A stretch of DNA of 64,000 bases from Mycobacterium sherrisii. Lineage in GTDB: Bacteria; Actinomycetota; Actinomycetes; Mycobacteriales; Mycobacteriaceae. A model generated the notes under the pieces. It was not told the origin of the DNA. It saw nothing but the letters and a program-made list of their open reading frames with translations, and searched no databases. The translations under genes and the position numbers were made by a program. The stretch lies in the NCBI RefSeq assembly GCF_002102355.1, contig NZ_LQPT01000099.1, forward strand, positions 116,848 through 180,847, in the 5' to 3' direction. Every line of letters begins with the position of its first letter. Position 1 is the stretch's first letter. Positions 12,414-21,282 of the stretch are shown here, piece after piece.

Positions 12414-13232
12414 TCAAAACCACGGTTGCCCAGCAGATTCGGGGCCAAGTGGGAACTGAAGGACCTTGGGGAGTTCGGTAGTTAGCGGCTCACGTGTGAA
12501 TAGCAGATCGGCACCCGTATAGACCTCATTAATGACGGCTACAAACTTGTAGCCATAGTGCTCGGCCGCTGGCAGAATGCGTTGCACACCCTCAAGATCC
12601 AGCCAGGTCACTTCAAGAAAGAGATACTGCACGCTCGCCAGTGAGTCCCGGGCACCGCGTAGGACTGCGCCTTCCAGTCCCTGCACATCGATCTTTAGGA
12701 CGTCGATAGGTTGTATGGAGTGCTCAGCCGAAAAGGAATCAACCGAAACGCAGCCGATCGTCTCTTTCTCGATCTTGGTGGAGTCGAGAAATGCTGTTAC
12801 TGCAGAGATTTGCAAGCTGTTCGTCTGTTGCGAGTAAGGATTCACATATAGCGTCACCTCCCCATTCCGATCGGCGACAGCCAGTTGGTGAACGGTAATA
12901 TTGGGGGACGTGCAGTTCAACGCCAAGATAGGTTGCAGTTTTTGGGCAGGTTCGAACGCGTGTATGGTAGCGTTGGGAAATTTTCGGGCACAGAGCGCAG
13001 CGAAAATGCCGCAGTTAGCTCCGACGTCGAATATTGTCCTCGCGTCATGAATCAAGCCCACCATGCGCACAAGCTTGGACGTCGAATGGCGTGCGTGATA
13101 CAGCGCGGTTGGCTCTGAGTTCAGGTAATAGCTCTCTCCATCAACTTTGACACGCAAGGGCTTTCCACGCCGATCGAGCGAACGAAGCCTCAGCACGTCG
13201 ACCAAGGCATTCGCTCGATCGAATAATTGCAT
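12414..13232 (-). CDS. FkbM-family methyltransferase
   Basis: 272 residues starting MQLFDRANALVDVLRLRS. The SAM-binding motif I is FDVGANCGIFAAL, followed by HAFEPAQ; the family C-terminal signature DVLKIDVQGLEGAVLRGA is present. FkbM proteins are O-methyltransferases, common in glycan and polyketide clusters. The ATG at 13232 is preceded by GGGAGGG four bases away, a strong ribosome site; frames opening further upstream add a basic, non-homologous tail. It faces mmpL4b across a 79-base gap, and about 280 bases lie between it and divergent drrA. Substrate unknown; a GPL sugar or fatty acyl hydroxyl is likely from context. Confidence 0.8.
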   Translation of the reverse strand: MQLFDRANALVDVLRLRSLDRRGKPLRVKVDGESYYLNSEPTALYHARHSTSKLVRMVGLIHDARTIFDVGANCGIFAALCARKFPNATIHAFEPAQKLQPILALNCTSPNITVHQLAVADRNGEVTLYVNPYSQQTNSLQISAVTAFLDSTKIEKETIGCVSVDSFSAEHSIQPIDVLKIDVQGLEGAVLRGARDSLASVQYLFLEVTWLDLEGVQRILPAAEHYGYKFVAVINEVYTGADLLFTREPLTTELPKVLQFPLGPESAGQPWF

Positions 13233-13499
13233 TGTCCCTCCCGCGGATTTCGGACTATCTGACATTGGGATCGTAGGACGACCGTACGGCGGAACCGCCA
13301 TGCGCGCGCAATGTTGGTCGATCCTCCACTGTTCGCGGATCGCCGTGGGCCTCACTAGTCGGTTGATATTGGCGTGGGCCCTGACACGGCACGGTGCGGC
13401 CAATTTGGTTGCGACATGCATCTTTACCGGGCCACGCGCGGGCCTGAGAGCACACGAGGAACCATGTCGACCTAATCCTGCCAACTGTAAGCGTCCACC

Positions 13500-13520
13500 A
13501 TGAAATACTTCAACCTGTGA
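13500..13520 (+). other. Possible six-codon leader ORF overlapping the drrA start
   Basis: ATG AAA TAC TTC AAC CTG TGA ends within the GTG start codon of drrA (shared bases GTGA). No clear ribosome site precedes either start. It could couple translation of drrA or be chance. Confidence 0.2.
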
Positions 13521-14464
13521 GCCCGCTTGCGATAGAGGTCGATGACCTGACCAAAACGTTCGGGGAAACGACGCACGCCCTGCGCGGCGTGAGCTTTTCG
13601 GTTCCAGCCGGGACGGTCTGCGGCGTGCTGGGCCACAATGGCGCTGGCAAGACGACCACCATCAACATCCTGTCCACCCTGATCCGTCCGACCTCCGGCC
13701 ATGCCCTGGTCAACGGCTACGACATCGTGCGCCAAGCATCCGAGGTGCGTTCGAGCATCGGGATCGCCGGGCAATTCAGTGCGATGGACCCCTTGCTGAA
13801 CGGGCGCGAGAATCTGGTGCTGTTCGGCCGATTGCGCGGACTGAGCCGTCGTGCAGCCAAGGCCCGTGCGGATGAACTGATAGAGCAATTCGATCTCGTC
13901 GACGCGGCCGACAGGCGGGCGTCCACCTATTCGGGAGGAATGCGGCGCCGTGTCGACCTCGCCATCGCCTTGGTGGTGTTACCCGATGTACTGTTCCTCG
14001 ACGAGCCGACCACCGGGCTCGACCCGCGCAGCCGCCGTACGTTGTGGTCGCTGGTGGGTTCGATGACGCGGCAAGGCATTACGGTGCTGTTGACCACCCA
14101 GTATTTGGAAGAGGCCGATCTACTGAGCGACTCGATCGTCGTCATAGACCAGGGGCGGGTCATTGCCAGCGGCACCGCGGAGGAGCTCAAGCGCAGGGCC
14201 GGCTCCGGCTACTGCCAGGTCACCCCAGCAAATCCCGCCGACCTCAATGCGGTCGCGACCGCACTGACCGGGCTGCAAGGTATCGATGTCGACATCGACA
14301 CGAACTCGGTCTCGGTGCTGGCCCCGGACGGAGTGGCAACCCTCAGCGAGGTATTTCGCCGTGTCGATGCGCTCGGCATCGAACTCACCGACATCTCACT
14401 ACGCAAACCTTCACTCGACGAGGCTTTTTTGCACCTCACGGAACGAGCCGTCACACCATCATGA
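13517..14464 (+). CDS. drrA: DrrA-type ABC transporter ATP-binding protein
   Basis: 315 residues with Walker A GHNGAGKTT (39-47), signature YSGGMRRRVDLA near 138, Walker B VLFLDEPTTGLDP near 158, and the DrrA-type C-terminal domain after the ATPase. DrrA proteins energise two-gene membrane partners that export lipids or daunorubicin-like compounds. It overlaps drrB by ATGA, and drrB overlaps drrC by GTGA, so the three are one translationally coupled operon. drrABC is an established landmark beside the serovar-specific GPL genes of the M. avium complex. The GTG start lacks an obvious ribosome site. Confidence 0.9.
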   Translation: MSPLAIEVDDLTKTFGETTHALRGVSFSVPAGTVCGVLGHNGAGKTTTINILSTLIRPTSGHALVNGYDIVRQASEVRSSIGIAGQFSAMDPLLNGRENLVLFGRLRGLSRRAAKARADELIEQFDLVDAADRRASTYSGGMRRRVDLAIALVVLPDVLFLDEPTTGLDPRSRRTLWSLVGSMTRQGITVLLTTQYLEEADLLSDSIVVIDQGRVIASGTAEELKRRAGSGYCQVTPANPADLNAVATALTGLQGIDVDIDTNSVSVLAPDGVATLSEVFRRVDALGIELTDISLRKPSLDEAFLHLTERAVTPS

Positions 14465-15204
14465 GTGCCCTCGCTGCCTTGACCGAACGTTCGATGACCG
14501 GCTCGGTACGCGATGGCGGACTTATCTTCGAGGTGCTCTCCCCCGTCGCATATTTGGCGGGTTTCAGCGTGGCTCTGCACGGTCTGGTCGATACGGGTCA
14601 GATCAGCTATTCGCAGTATTTGGTGCCGGCCGTGGTGGTCCAATCGGTTGTCTTCGTCGCGCTGGTCACCGCGGACCGGGCGGCACGCGACCGCCTGACA
14701 GCGGTGGGTGAGCGGATCGCGGCATTGCCGATCCCAGCGGCATATCCCGTGACCGCGCGCATCGCGGCCACCCTGATGCGGGCCACGCTTGCCCTCGCGG
14801 TGGCCCTGATCGCCGGCTACGCGTTCGGATTCCGGATGACCGGCGGTCTTGGCTATGCGCTGGCTTTCGTGCTCATCGCGTTATTCCTATGCCTGGCTGT
14901 CGCTTTGGGAGCCGACGCCTTGGGATCGGCTTCGACGAGTTTGGAAGCGGTCACTCCCCTGCTGTTTGTGCCGCAAGTACTGCTCTTCATGTTGTCCACC
15001 GGCATTGCGCCCGAAAAGACCTTTCCCGAATGGCTGCGTCCCTATGTGCGCAATCAGCCGGTGTCCCAAGTGGCTGAGACGCTGCGCGGCATGGCCAGTG
15101 GACAGGTGAACGCCACCAACTTGGCGACCAGTCTCGCGTGGTGTCTCGGAATGATGGTGGTCTTCGGGGCTATCACCCTGAAGATGCAGAGGCGGGCCAG
15201 GTGA
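14461..15204 (+). CDS. drrB: DrrB-type ABC-2 permease
   Basis: 247 residues with about six hydrophobic segments and the ABC-2 permease pattern: FEVLSPVAYLAGFSVAL near the N-terminus, the FVALVTADRAARDRLTAVGERI intracellular segment, and LFMLSTGIAPEKTFPEWLRP followed by NQPVSQVAETLRGM near the C-terminus, the conserved region before the last helix. It begins within the stop of drrA (ATGA). Forms the membrane channel with DrrC; the cargo is likely a GPL or GPL precursor. Confidence 0.88.
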   Translation: MSALAALTERSMTGSVRDGGLIFEVLSPVAYLAGFSVALHGLVDTGQISYSQYLVPAVVVQSVVFVALVTADRAARDRLTAVGERIAALPIPAAYPVTARIAATLMRATLALAVALIAGYAFGFRMTGGLGYALAFVLIALFLCLAVALGADALGSASTSLEAVTPLLFVPQVLLFMLSTGIAPEKTFPEWLRPYVRNQPVSQVAETLRGMASGQVNATNLATSLAWCLGMMVVFGAITLKMQRRAR

Positions 15205-15992
15205 CGACACAACCCGGGATGCAAGGCTCGCTGCTCACCCAGAGCTGGGTACAGGCGGGGGTCCTGCTCACCCGATGGCGCCGCGACCAAGGTGTGCTGA
15301 TGGGATCGCTGCTGCTCCCGGTTTTCCTGCTCGTCGTTTACCAAGTGGTGTTGGGTGAACGGGTTCGTGCGGTCACCGGCGTGGACAGCGTGTACGGCCT
15401 GGTTCCGCTGTGCACGGTGCTGTCGGCAGTGTTCGGTGCGCTTGGCGGCGCCGTGGGCATTCAGATGGAACGTGATTGGCGGCTGCTCAGCCGAATGTGG
15501 GTGCTGCCGGTGCACCGGTCGAGCGCGTTGATCGGCCGCCTTTCCGCCGAAGCGGTGCGCGCGTTGGTGTCGACGGTGCTGATCACGGTGATCGGAGTGG
15601 CCATGGGGTTGCGCTTCGTGCACGGTTGGCCCTCCGCATTGTTTTACATTTTGATTCCGTCGATCGCGGTGACCGGATACACGGCGATGGTCATGGCTCT
15701 GGCCATTCGCACGAATGGCCGCACCGTGATGACGTGGTTGGTGGCGGTGACCGTCTCACTTGCTTTCCTGAATCCCGGCACCACCCCAATCGGGCTCTTT
15801 CCGCCGTGGCTTCAGCCTGTGGTCCGCGCGCAACCGATGTCGCCGCCCATCGAGGCGATGTGGGCGCTGGCCCACGGCGGATCACTCGTGCGGCCATTGG
15901 CGACAACGTTCGCCTGGACGGTCGTCCTGCTCGTGGTCTTCATTCCGATCGCGGTGCGTGGCTATCGGCGCGCCGCGGAATCCAGCGCCTAG
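15201..15992 (+). CDS. drrC: DrrC-type ABC-2 permease
   Basis: 263 residues, six predicted membrane segments, starting GTG (VTTQPGMQGSLL) inside the drrB stop. The conserved FPPWLQPVVRAQPMSPPIEA segment parallels FPEWLRPYVRNQPVSQVAE in DrrB, so the two permeases are paralogues. An in-frame extension upstream to 15138 lies within drrB and is unlikely to be used. Its stop is eight bases from the convergent stop of fcl and marks the border between the transporter block and the variable glycan genes. Confidence 0.88.
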   Translation: MTTQPGMQGSLLTQSWVQAGVLLTRWRRDQGVLMGSLLLPVFLLVVYQVVLGERVRAVTGVDSVYGLVPLCTVLSAVFGALGGAVGIQMERDWRLLSRMWVLPVHRSSALIGRLSAEAVRALVSTVLITVIGVAMGLRFVHGWPSALFYILIPSIAVTGYTAMVMALAIRTNGRTVMTWLVAVTVSLAFLNPGTTPIGLFPPWLQPVVRAQPMSPPIEAMWALAHGGSLVRPLATTFAWTVVLLVVFIPIAVRGYRRAAESSA

Positions 15993-16000
15993 CCCCGGAC

Positions 16001-16963
16001 TTACTGGCGGGCGACATCCACGTTTGCGCGATACCAGGCGATCGTGGACTGGATGCCTTCGCGCAGTGTGATTTTGGGCCGCCAACCCGATTCCCGTAAC
16101 ACGGAGACGTCCAGCAGTTTGCGCGGTGTGCCATCAGGTTTTGTTGGGTCCCAGCGTGTTTCACCGGTGTAGCCGACAGCGTCAGCAACCATGTCTGCGA
16201 TCTGGCTGATGGTGTGGTCGATGCCGGTTCCCACGTTGACATGGGTAGGCCCGTCGAAGCGTTCCAGGAGGTGCAGGCAGGCACTCGCCAGATCGTCGAC
16301 GTGGAGTAATTCGCGCTGCGGCGTGCCGGTCCCCCAGTTCGTCACCGTGGGGGCACCACTGGCCTTGGCCTCCTCGTAGCGCCGGATGAGCGCCGGTAAC
16401 AGGTGTGAGCCGGAAGGCGAAAAGTTGTCCTCTGGCCCATAGAGGTTGGTGGGCATTGCTGAAATCCATGCCAAGCCGTGCTGACGCCGAACCGCCTGCA
16501 CCTGAAGGATTCCGGCGATCTTGGCGATCGCGTAGGCGTCGTTGGTCTGTTCCAGTGGACCGGTGAGCAGTGCGTTCTCCGGAATGGGTTGCGGGGCGAA
16601 CTTCGGGTAGATGCACGACGATCCGAGGAACAGCAGCCGCGGTACTCGGGCGGCCACCGCGGCGTCGAGGAGGTTGACCTGAATCTGCAAGTTCTCCGAC
16701 AGGAAGTCGGCGGGATAGGTGTTGTTGGCCATGATGCCGCCGACGCGCGCCGCCGCGTCGATGATCACCTGCGGCCTCGTCTCCAGGATGAAGTCGAACG
16801 TCGCGGCTCGGTCCGTCAGGTCGAGCTGATCATGCGACCGCACAACAAGATTCGTGAAGCCCTCCGCCTCGAACGTGCGGACCAACGCGGATCCGACCAG
16901 CCCGCGGTGCCCGGCGATGTACACGGGTAGCGCGCGGTCCAGGGTGCCGATTGACGTCTCCAT
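16001..16963 (-). CDS. fcl: GDP-L-fucose synthase-like epimerase/reductase
   Basis: 320 residues, extended SDR fold: nucleotide motif GHRGLVG (18-24), FLGSSCIYPKFAPQPIPE with the catalytic Ser near 115, and Y144-x3-K148 (YAIAK). These match Fcl/WcaG enzymes, which epimerise and reduce GDP-4-keto-6-deoxymannose to GDP-L-fucose. The ATG at 16963 lies eight bases after the gmd stop, so the two genes form one transcript. The pair parallels M. tuberculosis gmdA-epiA (Rv1511-Rv1512). The product could feed fucose residues or, with altered stereochemistry, another 6-deoxyhexose such as the 6-deoxytalose of GPLs. Confidence 0.88.
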   Translation of the reverse strand: METSIGTLDRALPVYIAGHRGLVGSALVRTFEAEGFTNLVVRSHDQLDLTDRAATFDFILETRPQVIIDAAARVGGIMANNTYPADFLSENLQIQVNLLDAAVAARVPRLLFLGSSCIYPKFAPQPIPENALLTGPLEQTNDAYAIAKIAGILQVQAVRRQHGLAWISAMPTNLYGPEDNFSPSGSHLLPALIRRYEEAKASGAPTVTNWGTGTPQRELLHVDDLASACLHLLERFDGPTHVNVGTGIDHTISQIADMVADAVGYTGETRWDPTKPDGTPRKLLDVSVLRESGWRPKITLREGIQSTIAWYRANVDVARQ

Positions 16964-16971
16964 GCCGGTGC

Positions 16972-17994
16972 TCAGCTCCAGCCGGGAAGGGTCGGCTTGT
17001 CGATCCATGGTCGGCCGTCGCAGTCGAGTGCGGCGATGTCGGCGTCCACCATGATCCGGGCGAGTTCGCCCGTGTGCACCGATGCCTTCCATCCCAGCGA
17101 CTGGGCGGCCTTGGTCGAGTCGCCGATCAGCGAGTCCACTTCGGTGGGCCGCAGATAGCGATCGTCGAACTTCACGTGCTTCTGCCAGTCGAGCCCGGCG
17201 TGCTCGAATGCGGTCTGGGCAAAGTCGCGCACCGAATAACTGCGCCCGGTCGACAGCACGAAGTCCCCGGGTTCGTCGGCCTGCAGCATCCGCCACATCC
17301 CTTCGACGAACTCCGGCGCATATCCCCAGTCACGCACGGCATCGAGATTGCCTAGATACACCTCGGATTGCACGCCGGCCTTGATCCGGGCTACCGCGCG
17401 CGTAATCTTTCGAGTCACGAATGTCTCACCGCGCCTTGGCGATTCGTGGTTGAACAAAATGCCGTTGACTGCGAATAATCCATACGCTTCGCGGTAATTG
17501 CGGGTGACCCAATAGGAATAGACCTTTGCCGCACCGTACGGTGACCGCGGGTAAAAGGGTGTCTGCTCGTTCTGCGGCGGCGGGGATGCGCCGAACATCT
17601 CCGACGACGACGCCTGGTAGAAGCGGCAGTCGACGCGGGACAGGCGGACCGCCTCCAGCAGGCGGATCGATCCCATCCCCGTGGTGTCGCCGGTGTGTAC
17701 CGGTTCGTCGAAGCTGACCCGCACGTGCGACTGTGCCGCCAGGTTGTACACCTCGTCGGGGTCAATCGTGCTCAGCAAGGTCACCAACCGGGTCCCATCG
17801 GTCAGATCCCCGTAGTGCAAGAACAATCGTGCGTCCGGTTGGTGGGGGTCGACGTAGAGGTGGTCGATCCGGGACGTGTTGAAGGTGGAGGCTCGGCGGA
17901 TGAGCCCGTGGACCTCGTACCCCTTGGCGAGCAGCAACTCGGCTAGGTACGAGCCATCCTGCCCGGTGATCCCGGTGATCAGCGCTCTCTTCAC
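16972..17994 (-). CDS. gmd: GDP-mannose 4,6-dehydratase
   Basis: 340 residues with the NADP motif TGITGQDG (7-14), [10 protein letters not shown] (about 126-135), and the catalytic YGAAK (Tyr153, Lys157). [17 protein letters not shown] and the late [11 protein letters not shown] are Gmd-specific. The enzyme converts GDP-D-mannose to GDP-4-keto-6-deoxy-D-mannose, which the adjacent Fcl would reduce. It is the first gene of a leftward two-gene operon; about 180 bases separate it from the divergent FkbM gene at 18174 and must hold both promoters. Confidence 0.93.
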   Translation of the reverse strand: MKRALITGITGQDGSYLAELLLAKGYEVHGLIRRASTFNTSRIDHLYVDPHQPDARLFLHYGDLTDGTRLVTLLSTIDPDEVYNLAAQSHVRVSFDEPVHTGDTTGMGSIRLLEAVRLSRVDCRFYQASSSEMFGASPPPQNEQTPFYPRSPYGAAKVYSYWVTRNYREAYGLFAVNGILFNHESPRRGETFVTRKITRAVARIKAGVQSEVYLGNLDAVRDWGYAPEFVEGMWRMLQADEPGDFVLSTGRSYSVRDFAQTAFEHAGLDWQKHVKFDDRYLRPTEVDSLIGDSTKAAQSLGWKASVHTGELARIMVDADIAALDCDGRPWIDKPTLPGWS

Positions 17995-18173
17995 TGGACT
18001 CCTGCCTCTGTTGGTCCACGCTAGTCACAGCTAGCATTCGATCGTCGCTGCGCCTTCATAGTAGATGTCGGGCTGCGCGTGCACCGCGAACCAGGCGGCG
18101 CCGAGACTACCTCCCACGTCCACCAAAACGGTAGAGTGCGAGCCGTGCGATTTCCCGGAAGGCGACGGCTAAA

Positions 18174-18941
18174 GTGAAAATGATTCAGCAAACTGCGGCA
18201 AGCATTAGGACCCGCGTCAACGAGTATTTTTACAAACGCCGACTTCCCTTCGTCGCGACCGTGACGGAATTCGATGCCGCTGGCGTGCGGTTCGAGATTA
18301 GCAATCTCGTGGAAACCTTCCGCGTGCTCGAGCATGGCGGCGAGACGGAATACACCGCCGCGATGCTCGCCGACCTGTGCCCCGACGACGTATTGTTCGA
18401 CATCGGCGCCAACATCGGCATGGTCGCACTCCATGCCGCGAAGATCTGCCGCACCGTTGCTTTCGAGCCCGACCCCGCCATCCAACGTCGACTCACGGTC
18501 AATAGCAACCTCAATCCTGATCGGAGTTTCGCGGTCGAACCGATCGCCGTCAGCGACGCAGACGGCAGCGTTTTGCTATATACCGACGGCGACGACGGCA
18601 ACAGTCCAAGCTTGGTTCATCAGCGTGGTGAAAGTGGCAGCGTCCCCGTCACCGCTCGGTCGTTGGATAGTCTCATGGCCGAGGGCCGACTACCGCGCCC
18701 GACTGTGATCAAGCTTGATGTTGAGGGCGCCGAGATCCTCGTCTTGCGAGGGGCTAAGCGGTTGTTAACTGGACCGAACCGACCTCGGGCTCTGTTCATC
18801 GAAGTCCACGACACGTTCCTTCCGGGGTTCGGTTCGTCGGCCGAAGAGGTAAATACGCTGCTCAAAAAATTTGGGTACAGCAACGCCACCTACCGATCCG
18901 AGCGCTGGGACCAGACACATCTGATCTTGCACGCCTCATGA
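18174..18941 (+). CDS. FkbM-family methyltransferase
   Basis: 255 residues. Motif I is FDIGANIGMVALHA, followed by AFEPDP, and the FkbM signature VIKLDVEGAEILVLRGA appears later. A GTG start at 18174 (or ATG at 18180) follows GGAAGG. Expected to be a SAM-dependent sugar O-methyltransferase. It is divergent from gmd, and its 3' end overlaps the convergent FkbM gene by six bases. It is a different subgroup from that neighbour, so this is not a recent duplication. Confidence 0.8.
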   Translation: MKMIQQTAASIRTRVNEYFYKRRLPFVATVTEFDAAGVRFEISNLVETFRVLEHGGETEYTAAMLADLCPDDVLFDIGANIGMVALHAAKICRTVAFEPDPAIQRRLTVNSNLNPDRSFAVEPIAVSDADGSVLLYTDGDDGNSPSLVHQRGESGSVPVTARSLDSLMAEGRLPRPTVIKLDVEGAEILVLRGAKRLLTGPNRPRALFIEVHDTFLPGFGSSAEEVNTLLKKFGYSNATYRSERWDQTHLILHAS

Positions 18942-19706
18942 CTCGGCCCAGCGGCGAATGCGCATCCGCCTGACGGCGGATTGCCCTGCCCGTTCAATGG
19001 ATTCGAGCAAAGACGGGTCGACTGCGATGAGGTTGCCCCACGTATCACCGCCAAGCTCGGTCGGGTATCGCGCGAAACGTCGCCACGTATGCCGAACGCC
19101 GTACTGGGTGATCGGTTCCCACTCCGAGACCACGATGGAGTAGCCCTGCTGCTGCAAGAATCGTGCGATGTCGTGCACGTCGTAGCCCAATCGGGTTGTC
19201 TTGTTGTCCTCGAACTCACACACCACGGCCTTGGGATGCAGCGTGTCCCAGGGGAATGTGCGCAGCACGAACAGGTCGAACCCTTCGGTGTCGGTCTTCA
19301 GGAAATCGACTTGCTCGATGCCGTGCTCCCGGATGTAGGTGTCGAGCCGCACGGTTCGCACCGTGGTGGTCGGCGTATGAGTCGAGTGAAACGGCGACAG
19401 GGTGCTGATGCCCGTCGAAACGTCACTGGTAAACAGCTGGACCTCGTCACCGTCCCGCTCGGATATCGCGCGCGGATCGATGGTCAGGTTCGGAAAGCGC
19501 TTGGACAGGATCGCACGATTGGCCGGGTCGGGTTCAAACGCGTAGACCGTCCACTTGCGTACCAAAAATGGTGCGGCCGAATACCCTTGGTGCGCTCCCA
19601 CGTCGAGCATGGTCCCCGGCGTCCTGCCGATGGCATAAAACACCATCCCGACCTCGTCGAGATCCCACGGTGGCAACACTCGCCGCGCCAATGCCTTCAA
19701 AACCAT
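18936..19706 (-). CDS. FkbM-family methyltransferase
   Basis: 256 residues, with motif I MLDVGAHQGYSAAPFL, then YAFEPDPANR and the signature VDFLKTDTEGFDLFVLRTFP. The family usually has Lys-x-Asp-x-Glu-Gly here, and this is intact. It lies 49 bases downstream of the DUF115 gene on the same strand, so it is probably the last gene of the CMP-sugar operon and may methylate the residue that operon adds. The ATG at 19706 follows AGGTGA. Confidence 0.8.
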   Translation of the reverse strand: MVLKALARRVLPPWDLDEVGMVFYAIGRTPGTMLDVGAHQGYSAAPFLVRKWTVYAFEPDPANRAILSKRFPNLTIDPRAISERDGDEVQLFTSDVSTGISTLSPFHSTHTPTTTVRTVRLDTYIREHGIEQVDFLKTDTEGFDLFVLRTFPWDTLHPKAVVCEFEDNKTTRLGYDVHDIARFLQQQGYSIVVSEWEPITQYGVRHTWRRFARYPTELGGDTWGNLIAVDPSLLESIERAGQSAVRRMRIRRWAES

Positions 19707-19755
19707 CTGTTCACCTGTCTGCGAATCCCCTGTGGTTGACGTCCCACCCGACCCG

Positions 19756-20544
19756 TCATGTATTGAGGGCCTCTTCGAGGGAAAGCTTGGGAAACACCGT
19801 CAACGCGCCGTCGACGGTCGCGTCGACTATGCGCCGGCCGTCCTCCTCGAATGCCTTGCGGGCCAACCGGTATGCGATCTCAGAGTTCTCCAAATCGGGC
19901 AATTGCCATTTGAACCCCTTGGGGAAATACTGCGGGTCGAAATGGCTGGCGTCCGGTCCGGTCGACTCGACCAGTTGGTTGGGGGTGCCGCTTACGGCGA
20001 AGCGGTGATCGACGCCGATCAGTATGACCTCAGAGAAGCCCATGTAGTAGGCGAGCTGCATCGCCACGTAGGTGACCGTATAGCCTTCCCACACTCCGCG
20101 GGCGGCATCACGCGAGAAGTACGGCCACAACCCGACGATCGTGTTGAGAAACGCAGTATTGGTTGCGCCGTCGAGGAATTCGCGGTTCAACGCGGTGGTG
20201 AACAGGGGTGCCTTGATCTTGCGAAAGTCATCGGCACATTGTTCAACCACATGCCGATTGATGACGACATGGAAGCTCGTCTCGAATCCGAGTTCGTCGA
20301 ACATCAAGTAGATGCGGTTGAGGCCAAACGTGTACTCGTCCCGCAACAGCCCCATGTTCGTGTTCTTCAGGCTGGGACCGTTGCCGATGATGACGCACCG
20401 GTCACCGCGATGAATCCCGCTGAACTGGCGTATAAATGCGTGGTTTGCCCGGCCTGCAGAGGTCAATGTGTCGTTCAACCAGTATTGCGTGCTCGCGATG
20501 GAGCGGGTCAGGATGCGGGCGGAGTGCTCACGAAACATGTTCAC
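19756..20544 (-). CDS. DUF115 / GT42-like putative glycosyltransferase
   Basis: 262 residues. The core motif VIIGNGPSLKNTN (about 51-63), then FGLNRIYL (73-80), a helix-strand block at 157-180 ending LIGVDH, and Asp-Ala-Ser-His-Phe at 198-202. These run in the same order as the motifs of GT42 sialyltransferases such as Campylobacter CstII (GNGPSLK, CNQFYF, a GID motif, NSHY). DUF115 is also the core of Maf flagellin glycosyltransferases, which use CMP-activated nonulosonic acids. The start is GTG at 20544 with GAGGAG upstream. It is the fifth gene of a tight operon whose second gene encodes a CMP-sugar synthetase. A role as the transferase for that CMP-sugar is inference. Confidence 0.65.
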   Translation of the reverse strand: MNMFREHSARILTRSIASTQYWLNDTLTSAGRANHAFIRQFSGIHRGDRCVIIGNGPSLKNTNMGLLRDEYTFGLNRIYLMFDELGFETSFHVVINRHVVEQCADDFRKIKAPLFTTALNREFLDGATNTAFLNTIVGLWPYFSRDAARGVWEGYTVTYVAMQLAYYMGFSEVILIGVDHRFAVSGTPNQLVESTGPDASHFDPQYFPKGFKWQLPDLENSEIAYRLARKAFEEDGRRIVDATVDGALTVFPKLSLEEALNT

Positions 20545-20559
20545 TGAGTGCCGATCTCC

Positions 20560-21282
20560 TCACTCGGATCCCAGACGGGCGGTGGCCCCGCCGTCGACCA
20601 CCAACACCGTTCCGGTGATGAAACGCGCGTCGTCGCCGATCAAGAACGACACCGCTCCGGCGACGTCGCCGGGCTCCCCGATGCGCTGAAGCGCCGTGCG
20701 CTGGCGCAACAGTTCTTTGCGTTCCTCGGCGGTCTCCCCCCAACGCGCGAACCCCTCGCGTAGCTTCGCCGTGTCGATTGCTCCAGGCGCGATGGCATTG
20801 ACGCGGATACTCGGCGCCAAATCCATGGCCGCAGAACGCACCCACCCCTCCAGCGCGGCCTTTGTTGTGGCATACGCCGTGATGCCACCGGTGGTGGCCC
20901 GACCATGCACGCTGCTGATGACGACCACCGAACCATCGTTCGCGGCCAGGCTTTCGCGCGTGCCCGAAACCAAGGCATCGACAGCAAGCACATTGACCCG
21001 CAACGCATTCGCCCACTCATCGAACGGCGTGTCCCCCGCCCCCGCAATCGGCTGCACCGCGCCGTTGTGGACGACCGCTTTGAGCTCGTAATCGCTGCCC
21101 AGCCGCCGGCCCAGCTGTACCAGCTGCTCGGACTCCCCCAGGTCGACCTGCAAATGCAGATCGGCCGCCGGCGCGACATTCCTGTCGATACCGATCGCAA
21201 GGTACCCGTCTTTGCGCACGCGTTCGCACAGGGCGGTACCGATCCCCCCGGCGGCGCCGGTGACGATGATCGCGGCGCTCAC
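20560..21282 (-). CDS. Short-chain dehydrogenase/reductase
   Basis: 240 residues, classical SDR: TGAAGGIG (8-15), NNAG position read as HNGA near 72, Ser123/124, Y137-x3-K141 (YATTK), and a C-terminal GTVLVVDGG. It overlaps the upstream dehydrogenase by four bases (ATGA). SDRs next to CMP-sugar synthetases (PtmA with PtmB in Campylobacter) occur in nonulosonic-acid gene sets, so oxidation or reduction of the acid sugar precursor is plausible. The substrate cannot be told from sequence. Confidence 0.75.
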   Translation of the reverse strand: MSAAIIVTGAAGGIGTALCERVRKDGYLAIGIDRNVAPAADLHLQVDLGESEQLVQLGRRLGSDYELKAVVHNGAVQPIAGAGDTPFDEWANALRVNVLAVDALVSGTRESLAANDGSVVVISSVHGRATTGGITAYATTKAALEGWVRSAAMDLAPSIRVNAIAPGAIDTAKLREGFARWGETAEERKELLRQRTALQRIGEPGDVAGAVSFLIGDDARFITGTVLVVDGGATARLGSE

